From the NCBI GenBank assembly GCA_002841865.1, contig PHBD01000033.1, positions 1 to 45,693 of the forward strand: DNA of 45,693 nt. Reading direction: 5' to 3'. Origin of the DNA: Deltaproteobacteria bacterium HGW-Deltaproteobacteria-19 (GTDB lineage Bacteria; Desulfobacterota; Syntrophia; Syntrophales; PHBD01). The position numbers were made by a program, and so were the translations under genes. Of the stretch, positions 33,875 to 40,806 are shown piece after piece; positions within the stretch are counted from its first letter, which is position 1, and each line of letters begins with the position of its first letter. The notes beneath the pieces are model-generated. The model saw only the letters and a list, made by a program, of their open reading frames with translations, had not been told where the DNA came from and did no database searches.

Positions 33875-34204
33875 ATGCCGTTCAGGAAACTCATACCGGC
33901 CGTGATTGCGCTGCTTCTGCTGTCGGGGGCCCCCCTCCAGTCGCTGCCGGCGTGCGGATCCGCCCCGCGGGGCGGGCTTATCTGCTACTGCTGCAAGGAG
34001 GCAGGGAAACCCTGCACTCTCCTCTGCTGCGCTCCCTGCCGGATGAAAACCGGGTTCGATGCCCCGAGGTCCTCCTTCGAGATGATCCTCCCGGTCCTTT
34101 CCGGCGTAAACCCCGGTCCGGACATCCCGGCCGAAACGGTTTTCCTCCCTCCCCACACATCGGTCTATCTCGAGGTCCCCGTGCGCCCTCCCATCCCCGT
34201 CTGA
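33875..34204 (+). CDS. Small Cys-rich secreted protein, unknown function
   Basis: The 109-residue product has a hydrophobic signal (MPFRKLIPAVIALLLLSG, then SLPAC, a possible but non-ideal lipobox) and eight Cys in 29 residues (27, 37, 39, 40, 47, 51, 52, 55), as in 'CYCCKEAGKPCTLLCCAPC'. The C-terminal half lacks Cys and is Pro-rich. The Cys spacing suggests metal binding or disulfides; I recognise no family. The ATG at 33875 has AGGGA 6 bases upstream. A longer form starting at 33836 would overlap the gspD stop by ATGA and is possible. Its place between the secretin and NosL-family genes hints at copper handling; this is inference. Confidence 0.65.
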   Translation: MPFRKLIPAVIALLLLSGAPLQSLPACGSAPRGGLICYCCKEAGKPCTLLCCAPCRMKTGFDAPRSSFEMILPVLSGVNPGPDIPAETVFLPPHTSVYLEVPVRPPIPV

Positions 34205-34331
34205 CAGCGGCGCGAAAACAGACGGAAAACAATTTATCCCCTGCCGGATCCGGCCGCCGCATCCCGGTTTTTGCACCTGCGGCAGAAGCAGGGTCCCGGC
34301 TTCGCGATTTCTTGAAAGGAGTCAAACGACC

Positions 34332-34853
34332 ATGAAGAAGAACACAATCACAGCTATCGTCGTCGCATTCTGCCTGCTCACGGCAGGAATTCTCTGGGCC
34401 GTCAGCAGCGATATCCAGGAATTCCCGGCCTGCAAGTACTGCGGCATGAACCGGGAGATGTTCGCCCACAGCCGGATGCTCACCGAATTCACCGACGGGT
34501 CGCGGGAGGGCACGTGCAGCCTGCACTGCGCCGCTATCGACCTCGCCCTGAACATGGACAAGGCGCCCAAGAACCTCCTGGTGGGTGATTACGGGACGAA
34601 GGAACTGATCAACGCGGAGACGGCGACCTGGGTCATCGGGGGCAAGAAGCCCGGCGTGATGACCAAGAACGCCAAGTGGGCCTTCGCGAAAAAGGCGGAT
34701 GCGGAAATGTTCATGAAGCAGAACGGGGGGCGGCTCGCCGGATTCGACGAGGCGCTGGAGGCTACCTACAAGGACCTCGCCGCCGACACGAAGATGATCC
34801 GCGAGCGGCGCAAGCAGATGAAGATGAAAAAGATGCAGGGGCATAAATCATGA
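34332..34853 (+). CDS. NosL-family copper-binding protein (first copy)
   Basis: The 173-residue protein has an N-terminal signal or anchor (about 5-24) and then 'FPACKYCGMNREMFAHSRML', the C-x-x-C-G-M motif of NosL-type proteins (C34, C37, M39), followed by 'TDGSREGTCSLHCAAIDLAL', which adds two Cys. The C-terminus is Lys/Met-rich (KQMKMKKMQGHKS). NosL proteins bind Cu(I) and help assemble copper sites of nitrous-oxide reductase, but no nosZ lies here, so another copper enzyme, possibly the multicopper oxidase, may be served. AAAGGAG is 10 bases before the ATG. The stop overlaps the next gene by ATGA. Confidence 0.85.
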   Translation: MKKNTITAIVVAFCLLTAGILWAVSSDIQEFPACKYCGMNREMFAHSRMLTEFTDGSREGTCSLHCAAIDLALNMDKAPKNLLVGDYGTKELINAETATWVIGGKKPGVMTKNAKWAFAKKADAEMFMKQNGGRLAGFDEALEATYKDLAADTKMIRERRKQMKMKKMQGHKS

Positions 34854-35371
34854 TTCCTGTGTCCGGAACCGGCCGAAAAGCCGCCAGGGTGATCGGGACA
34901 ATCGGCCTCCTGTGCATCCTGTGCTTCCCTCTGCTGCGGACTCCCGCGGCCGCCGGGGAGGCCGGGGTGCCGGGGCCGTCGGCCCGGGACAAGTGCCCCG
35001 TCTGCGGCATGTTCGTGTCGAAGTACCCCGACTGGACGGCCGTCGTCCTCTTCCGTGACGGATCCCGCGTTTACTTCGACGGCGCCAAGGACATGTTCAA
35101 GTACCTGTTCGACATGAAGCGATACGATCCGCGGCGGGATCCGGGGTCGATCCGGTCCATCCTGGTGACGGACTACTACCGCATCACCTGGACGGATGCG
35201 CGAAAGGCCTGGTACGTGCTGGGGAGCGACGTCTACGGTCCCATGGGGAGAGAACTCATCCCCCTGGAGAAGGAGACGGATGCTCGGGAATTCCTCAACG
35301 ATCACAAGGGTAAAAGAATTCTGCGATTCCCCGGGATCACCCGGGAGGTGGTCCTTGGACTCGACGAATAA
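34850..35371 (+). CDS. NosL-family copper-binding protein (second copy)
   Basis: The 173-residue protein has a signal peptide (cut near residue 35) and the standard NosL motif 'DKCPVCGMFVSKYPDWTAVV' (C49, C52, M54), then 'FRDGSRVYFDGAKDMFKYLF' and 'VTDYYRITWTDARKAWYVLG'. It is closer to canonical NosL than its upstream neighbour. Two different NosL-like proteins in tandem suggest a relay or a heterodimer. It is translationally coupled to the first copy (34850-34853), and its end overlaps the next gene by 17 bases. Confidence 0.88.
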   Translation: MIPVSGTGRKAARVIGTIGLLCILCFPLLRTPAAAGEAGVPGPSARDKCPVCGMFVSKYPDWTAVVLFRDGSRVYFDGAKDMFKYLFDMKRYDPRRDPGSIRSILVTDYYRITWTDARKAWYVLGSDVYGPMGRELIPLEKETDAREFLNDHKGKRILRFPGITREVVLGLDE

Positions 35372-35720
35372 CCCGCTGTTGGACAGCCCGGCAGGAAGGG
35401 CTCGGTCTCCTCTCCGGAGATCGAGCCTGTGCCTGTCCATGGCAGTCCTCTGCCTTCTCATGATCGCGTTGATGTTCGTCCACGCGGATATGCGGCGGAC
35501 CGCCGACGGTCCTTCCCTGAACCGCCAGGCTGCGCTCGTCCGGGACCTGGGGCTGACGGACCTGGCCCTCTTCACGGAAGCCCGCTATACACGCAACCTG
35601 TCCCAGGCAGACCTGCACTCGGCATTCCAGGACCATCCCGTCGCCCTGGAGCATTTCCCCACGGGCTCCCTGGCAGGCCCGCCGGCGGCCTTACGGAGGC
35701 TCCATGACCCGCTGGATTGA
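35355..35720 (+). CDS. Small single-TM protein of the copper cassette, unknown function
   Basis: The 121-residue protein starts at TTG 35355, preceded by a strong GGGAGGTGG at 4-5 bases, inside the end of the second NosL gene. A basic N-terminus leads to one TM helix (about residues 25-43, 'LSMAVLCLLMIALMFVHA'), then a soluble, probably periplasmic part with 'LVRDLGLTDLALFTEARYTR' and 'LHSAFQDHPVALEHFPTGSL'. I recognise no family. Overlaps on both sides (17 bases each) tie it tightly to NosL and the ABC permease. It may be an accessory subunit of that transporter. Confidence 0.65.
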   Translation: MDSTNNPLLDSPAGRARSPLRRSSLCLSMAVLCLLMIALMFVHADMRRTADGPSLNRQAALVRDLGLTDLALFTEARYTRNLSQADLHSAFQDHPVALEHFPTGSLAGPPAALRRLHDPLD

Positions 35721-36840
35721 ATCGCAGAGGAACATCCTCGATTACACACTCTCCTCGCTCCTGCGTCGCAAGGGGAAGAACGCGAGCCTGCTGTTCGTCT
35801 ACACCCTTGTTGTCTTTATCCTGGCGTCGGCGATGTTCTTCCTGCAGGGGATGAAGAGAGAGGCGGCACTCCTGCTGCGGGAGACCCCCGAAATTGTTGT
35901 CCAGGGCATGCTGCAGGGGCGATACGACCCCATCCCGGACACCCACCTGGAGAAGATCCGGTCCATCCGGGGCGTCTTGTCCGCAGAGACCCGGCTGTGG
36001 GGGTACTACTACGACCCGGTGGCGGGAGCCAACTATACCCTTCTGGTCCCCCGGGACCGGACCATCACCGGCGATGCGATCGTAATCGGCAACGGCCTCT
36101 CGAGGGTTCGCCAGGTCTTCCCGGGGGACATCCTGTCCTTCCGGGGCCGCGACGGAACAAACCGGCCCTTCGTTGTCGAGGGGACCTTCCCGGCTGAATC
36201 GGAACTGGTGTCGGCCGACCTGATCCTGGTTTCCGCCGAGGGCTTCCGCAGCCTCTTCGGGCTCCCCCCCTCGCGGGCCACAGACATCGTCGTGACGGTG
36301 CGCAACCCCCGGGAAGTGCGGACGGTGGCCCGCAAGATCGCAGAAATGCTCCCGGAGGCACGCCCCATCCTCCGCGACGAAATAGCGCGGACGTACGATT
36401 CCGTTTTCGACTGGCGGGGGGGGATCGTCCTGGTTCTCCTGTCCATGTCCTTGCTGGCTTTCGCCATCCTGGCCTGGGACAAGGCATCAGGGCTCAGTGC
36501 GGAGGAGCGCCGGGAGATAGGGATTCTCAAGGCCATCGGCTGGGAGACCTCCGACGTGATTGCGGCGAAGGTATATGAGGGCTGGTTCGTTTCCTTCTTT
36601 GCCTTCACCCTGGGGCTGCTCATCGCCTACTGGCATGTGTTCTTCACTTCAGCGGCCCTGTTCGCCCCCGCCCTGAAGGGCTGGTCCGTCCTCTACCCGG
36701 ACTTCCGGATCACCCCCTTCGTGGATCCCTACCAGGTGGCGGTCCTCTTTTTCCTGACCGTCGTTCCCTACACCGCCGCCACGGTGGTCCCGTCCTGGCG
36801 GGCGGCTATCGTCGACCCCGACGCGGTCATGAGGACATAG
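35704..36840 (+). CDS. ABC transporter permease, FtsX/MacB type
   Basis: The 378-residue permease has one TM near residues 31-49, a periplasmic domain of about 190 residues, and three C-terminal TM helices (about 238-257, 296-318, 348-366). Between TM2 and TM3 is the FtsX coupling segment 'SAEERREIGILKAIGWETSD'. This is the MacB/LolC-like fold, which transmits ATP hydrolysis to the periplasm rather than moving a solute through the membrane. Together with NosL it recalls the NosY/NosF part of nos clusters, though the permease type differs. The ATPase follows after 2 bases. Confidence 0.9.
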   Translation: MTRWIESQRNILDYTLSSLLRRKGKNASLLFVYTLVVFILASAMFFLQGMKREAALLLRETPEIVVQGMLQGRYDPIPDTHLEKIRSIRGVLSAETRLWGYYYDPVAGANYTLLVPRDRTITGDAIVIGNGLSRVRQVFPGDILSFRGRDGTNRPFVVEGTFPAESELVSADLILVSAEGFRSLFGLPPSRATDIVVTVRNPREVRTVARKIAEMLPEARPILRDEIARTYDSVFDWRGGIVLVLLSMSLLAFAILAWDKASGLSAEERREIGILKAIGWETSDVIAAKVYEGWFVSFFAFTLGLLIAYWHVFFTSAALFAPALKGWSVLYPDFRITPFVDPYQVAVLFFLTVVPYTAATVVPSWRAAIVDPDAVMRT

Positions 36841-36842
36841 CA

Positions 36843-37571
36843 ATGATCCGGCTTCTGGACGTGCGCAAGGGATTCAACCTGGGTAAGCCGAACGCGTTCG
36901 TCGCCGTCAGCGGCATCACGCTCACCCTGGAGGCCAACCGGGTCACCGTGCTGAAGGGACCCAGCGGTTCCGGGAAAACGACGCTGCTCAGCCTTGTCGG
37001 CTGCATGGCACGACCCACTTCCGGCCGGATCACCCTCACCGGCAGGTTCCCGGGATTCAACGGGTCGGCGGGGGAACCAGACCTCCGGGAAATCGAGGTC
37101 ACCAGTCTTCCGGAACGGTTCCTCACGAAGGTTCGCCAGCGCACCTTCGGGTTCGTCTTCCAGCAGTTCAACCTCATCGGCGGACTCACCGTCCTGGAAA
37201 ACATCATGCTGCCCGCTATCCCCCTGGGGGAGAGGCACGACGTCACCCGGGAACGGGCACTGGCGCTCCTGGATCTCTTCGGCCTCGGCGGTCGCGCCGA
37301 CGCCCGGGTGGAATGGCTCTCCGGGGGCGAGGCGCAGCGGTCAGCCATCGCCCGGGCCCTCATCAACGACCCGCCCGTGGTCATCGCCGACGAGCCGACG
37401 GCTCACCTGGACAGCAAACTCTCGCTGGAGTTCATGGACATCATCGCCCTCCTGAAGGACCGGGGGAAGACCGCCATCATCGCGAGCCACGACCCCCTCG
37501 TGTCCGAGGCGGGGATGGTCGACCGGGTCGTGGCCATGCGGGACGGCCTGATCGACGGGGAGCCGGCATGA
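36843..37571 (+). CDS. ABC transporter ATP-binding protein, LolD/MacB type
   Basis: The 242-residue ATPase has Walker A 'GPSGSGKTT' (39-47), a Q-loop in 'FGFVFQQFNLIGGLTVLENI', the signature 'LSGGEAQRSAIARAL' (E in place of the usual Q), Walker B 'VVIADEPTAHLD' and the switch His in 'AIIASHDPLVSEA'. A 15-20 residue insertion lies between Walker A and the Q-loop ('LTGRFPGFNGSAGEPD'). It pairs with the FtsX-type permease upstream. Its stop overlaps the start of the next gene (ATGA). Confidence 0.93.
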   Translation: MIRLLDVRKGFNLGKPNAFVAVSGITLTLEANRVTVLKGPSGSGKTTLLSLVGCMARPTSGRITLTGRFPGFNGSAGEPDLREIEVTSLPERFLTKVRQRTFGFVFQQFNLIGGLTVLENIMLPAIPLGERHDVTRERALALLDLFGLGGRADARVEWLSGGEAQRSAIARALINDPPVVIADEPTAHLDSKLSLEFMDIIALLKDRGKTAIIASHDPLVSEAGMVDRVVAMRDGLIDGEPA

Positions 37572-38569
37572 TCCTCCACCCTGCCATCCTGACACTCGTG
37601 TTCGTCTCCCTCCTCACCACCGGGATGATCCTCTACAGCGCCTTCTTCGGCTACCGGATCCTCCGGTGCTGGGACATCCGGAGTGGAAGCGAGGAACAGC
37701 TCGCCCTGGAGAGAAGGACCTATCTCCTCTCCACCCTCGTCTCCCACGTGCTGGTTTTCCAGATCGGATCCCTCTTCCTGTACATTTACACAGCCGACAT
37801 TCTGCACGTCCTCTTCGTCGGTGCCATGTGCGCCGCCGGCACCCTGAACGTCAACGCGTTCGGCTACCCCGCGTTCCTCTTGAAACTGCTGAACTGCATC
37901 GTCGCCGGCCTCTGGCTGATTCTGAACCATGCGGACAACCAGGCTCACGACTACCCCCTGATCCGGAAAAAGTATGCCCTTCTCATCCTCATGGCGCCCC
38001 TGATCGCCGCAGAGGCGTACCTGCAGACCCGATTCTTCCTCGGCCTCGAGGGAGACGTGATCACCTCCTGCTGCGGCAGCCTCTTCAGCGCCGAGAATCC
38101 GGGAATCAGCGGCGACCTGGTTTACGCACCACCCGCTGTGTCCATGGCGGTCCTTGCGGTATTCATGGCCCTGACATTCGGTACGGGCCTGCTCTACCGG
38201 CTCCGGGGACAGGCGGGCCCCTGGTTTTCCCTTTTCAGCGGGCTGACGTTCATTGTGTCCTGCGTTTCCCTCATCTCGTTCATCTCGGTATATTTCTATG
38301 AACTGCCGACACACCACTGCCCATTCTGCATCCTCCAGGCCGAGTACGGATACGTGGGATACCTCCTTTACGCCGCACTCCTCGCGGGGGTCGTCTGCGG
38401 ACTCGGCGTGGGCCTGCTGATGCCCTTCCGGGGGATTCCGAGCCTGGCCCGCCGTCTTCCGGAGATCCAGCAGCAGCTTGCTCTTGCCGGCCTTGTTTCC
38501 TACGGCCTTTTTGCCGGTGTTTCCCTGTACGGAGTCCTGGCCACGGACTTCACCCTCGGACTCCTGTGA
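37568..38569 (+). CDS. Polytopic membrane protein with Cys motifs, unknown function
   Basis: The 333-residue protein has about eight TM helices (near 5-25, 55-75, 80-95, 105-120, 137-152, 190-210, 222-243, 262-284 and possibly 305-323). Two Cys motifs stand out: C168-C169 in 'DVITSCCGSLFSAENPG', and H249-H250-C251-P-F-C254 in 'ELPTHHCPFCILQAEYGYVG'. Both look placed at membrane boundaries on the same side. This would suit metal transfer or thiol-redox exchange. I recognise no family. It is coupled to the ABC ATPase gene by an ATGA overlap and ends the first part of the copper cassette. Confidence 0.72.
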   Translation: MILHPAILTLVFVSLLTTGMILYSAFFGYRILRCWDIRSGSEEQLALERRTYLLSTLVSHVLVFQIGSLFLYIYTADILHVLFVGAMCAAGTLNVNAFGYPAFLLKLLNCIVAGLWLILNHADNQAHDYPLIRKKYALLILMAPLIAAEAYLQTRFFLGLEGDVITSCCGSLFSAENPGISGDLVYAPPAVSMAVLAVFMALTFGTGLLYRLRGQAGPWFSLFSGLTFIVSCVSLISFISVYFYELPTHHCPFCILQAEYGYVGYLLYAALLAGVVCGLGVGLLMPFRGIPSLARRLPEIQQQLALAGLVSYGLFAGVSLYGVLATDFTLGLL

Positions 38570-38793
38570 TGGCCGGACAGGGCTGTTTGAAGGGGAAGCT
38601 GTCCCCAATCATCCATATCCTGAGGGACAATTCAGAGATTCCATGATGCCGATCCGGTATCGACCTTATAGAAAACAGGCCGACAACGTGTCAGGTTTTA
38701 CACTCGAACCCGAGCAACCATCGCACCCCGCGGCGCACCGGTTCCCGTTCCGGGTACCGGCCGCCCCCAGAAACAGGAGAAGATGACAAAGCC

Positions 38794-40806
38794 ATGATGA
38801 AAATCCGTACCGGCATCATCATTCTGGTGGTCATCGCCGTCGCGTCTTTTCTGGCCGGCAAGGGCATCACCCTCCTCGGCGGCAAGCAGGCGCAGGAGCG
38901 GAAGGTCCTGTATTACGTGGACCCGATGAACCCGGCCTTTCGGTCCGAAAAGCCCGGCATCGCCCCGTGCGGGATGCCGCTGGAGCCCGTCTACGCGGAC
39001 AGTGCCGCGCCCGCCGGCGCGGCACCCCCGGGTACCATCCGTATTTCCCCCGAGAAGCAGCAGCTGATGGGCGTCAGGACGGCCACCGTCGAAAAGGCCC
39101 CCTGGACCCATACGATCCGGGTCCTGGGAAGGGTCGCCCCGGACGAAACCAGGATCTACCGGATTAATGCAGCCGTAAGCGGCTGGATCGAGGAAGTCTC
39201 ACAGGTTACTACCGGAAGCCTGGTCAAGAAGAACGATCTCCTGGCCACGTCCTATTCCCTTGAATACCGATCCCTCTTCCAGAACTACATGAGCCTCGCA
39301 GTCCCGGATCATGTCGACCCGGCCCGTGCTGAACCCGGGCAGTCCGCCTCGCGTTACACAGACGCCCAGCTCCGCCAGATGCGCAAGACGGTCCAGACCC
39401 TGAACCGGGGAACCTACGACCCGCAGATGGACTACTACCGGAGGAACCTCGAGAATTACGGCATCAGCGAACAACAGATCAAGGAGATGCAGCGAACCCG
39501 GAGGATCCCGGACATCGCCGAGATTCGGTCGCCCATCTCCGGATTCATCCTCACGCGGAACATATCCCCGGGCCTGCGGTTCGATCGCGGACTCGAGTTC
39601 TTCAGGATCGCCGACCTTTCCCGGGTATGGATCCTGGCGGACGCGTTCGAGAACGAAGCGTCCTACTTCAAGCCCGGTGCGATGGCGAAAATCGACCTCC
39701 CCTACGCCCGGAAGTCCCTCCACGCCAGGATCAGCAAAGTCCTGCCCCAATTCGACCCGGCCACCCGCACCCTGCGGATCCGCCTGGTCGCGGACAACCC
39801 CGGATTTATCATGCGCCCCGACATGTTTGTTTACGTGGAGCTTTCCATAAACGGTCCCCCGGCAATCATCGTACCCGTGGATGCGGTACTCAGCTCGGGT
39901 CTGAAGAAAACTGTGTTCGTCGACCTGGGCAACGGCATTTTCGAGCCGCGGCAGGTGGAAACCGGAAAGTCGCTTGGGGAGCGGGTGGAGATCGTCCGCG
40001 GCCTCATGCCGGGAGAGAAAATTGCCGTGGCGGGCAACTTCCTGATCGATTCGGAGGCGCGGATGCAGCAGACTGCCGCCGGCATCCACGGAAGCGCAAG
40101 CCGTGACCCGGTGTGCGGCATGAACGTGGGCGAGGAACGCGCCCGCGCGGAGAAGCACGTCTTTGAGCACAAGGGAACGACCTACTATTTCTGCTCGATC
40201 GAATGCCGGGATGAGTTTGCCAGGAACCCCGGGAAGTACACCGGGGCGTCACAGGCCCCGACCGTCATGCCCGGGACCACATCCCAAAAGCAGGTGAAGA
40301 ATCACAAGGATCACGCCGACATGCCGATGCCCGGACCTTCAAAAGAGTCGGGAAAGCGTGATCCCCACGGCGACATGTCCATGCCCTCGCGCTACGGAGG
40401 CAGAGGCGAGGTTCAACCGGACGCGGGCAGGGAGGGGATGAGAATGCCGCCGGCAGCGGCCCAGACGGAGATGCCCATGTCTCCCGTCGCTCCCGTCCCG
40501 GGCATAAACCCGATGACGGGGAACACTCCGCAGCCGAAAGGCTCGGGGATCTTCATGCAGCCGGGCTCGCCGGCCATGCCCGGCCCGTCTCCCGGAACGG
40601 CCGTCGCACCGATGCCGGGGAGGCCGGTCATGGGTCCACCCTCGATGAAGGCTCCGGTGCCGGGCGGCGTTGCTATTCCGGGTGCTCCCGCGGCGCCGGC
40701 CATGAAGACTCAAAAGCCCGGCGGGACCGCAGCCGCCATGCCGGGGACCTCCCCGAAAGGCCCGTCACCGCCTGGGGCCGATGAGCGCGAAGACGACCAT
40801 GATTAA
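38794..40806 (+). CDS. cusB: CusB-type RND efflux adaptor with YHS domain and Met-rich tail
   Basis: The 670-residue periplasmic adaptor is much longer than E. coli CusB (about 400). It has an N-terminal anchor (5-25), a heavy-metal-binding motif at 40-67 ('YYVDPMNPAF', 'GIAPCGMPLEPVY'), the membrane-fusion core with hairpin and beta-barrel (about 100-430), a YHS-type metal-binding domain at about 438-483 ('DPVCGMNVGEER', 'YYFCSIEC'), then a disordered tail of about 187 residues rich in Met (17), Pro, Gly and some His. It links CusA to an outer-membrane channel; none is in the window. Two ATGs stand at the start. An AGGAG sits 14 bases upstream, before a four-codon frame (38783-38797) whose stop overlaps this start. 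It overlaps cusA. Confidence 0.92.
   Translation: MMKIRTGIIILVVIAVASFLAGKGITLLGGKQAQERKVLYYVDPMNPAFRSEKPGIAPCGMPLEPVYADSAAPAGAAPPGTIRISPEKQQLMGVRTATVEKAPWTHTIRVLGRVAPDETRIYRINAAVSGWIEEVSQVTTGSLVKKNDLLATSYSLEYRSLFQNYMSLAVPDHVDPARAEPGQSASRYTDAQLRQMRKTVQTLNRGTYDPQMDYYRRNLENYGISEQQIKEMQRTRRIPDIAEIRSPISGFILTRNISPGLRFDRGLEFFRIADLSRVWILADAFENEASYFKPGAMAKIDLPYARKSLHARISKVLPQFDPATRTLRIRLVADNPGFIMRPDMFVYVELSINGPPAIIVPVDAVLSSGLKKTVFVDLGNGIFEPRQVETGKSLGERVEIVRGLMPGEKIAVAGNFLIDSEARMQQTAAGIHGSASRDPVCGMNVGEERARAEKHVFEHKGTTYYFCSIECRDEFARNPGKYTGASQAPTVMPGTTSQKQVKNHKDHADMPMPGPSKESGKRDPHGDMSMPSRYGGRGEVQPDAGREGMRMPPAAAQTEMPMSPVAPVPGINPMTGNTPQPKGSGIFMQPGSPAMPGPSPGTAVAPMPGRPVMGPPSMKAPVPGGVAIPGAPAAPAMKTQKPGGTAAAMPGTSPKGPSPPGADEREDDHD

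Noticed and set aside
38592-38606. GGGGA-AGCTG-TCCCC hairpin after the membrane protein gene as a terminator
   Set aside because: The stem is only 5 bp and no T-run follows. Transcription may continue into cusBA.
38783-38797. Four-codon frame (M-T-K-P) with a good ribosome site before cusB
   Set aside because: Too short to call as a gene. The AGGAG may simply serve cusB at long spacing, though a leader-peptide role cannot be excluded.
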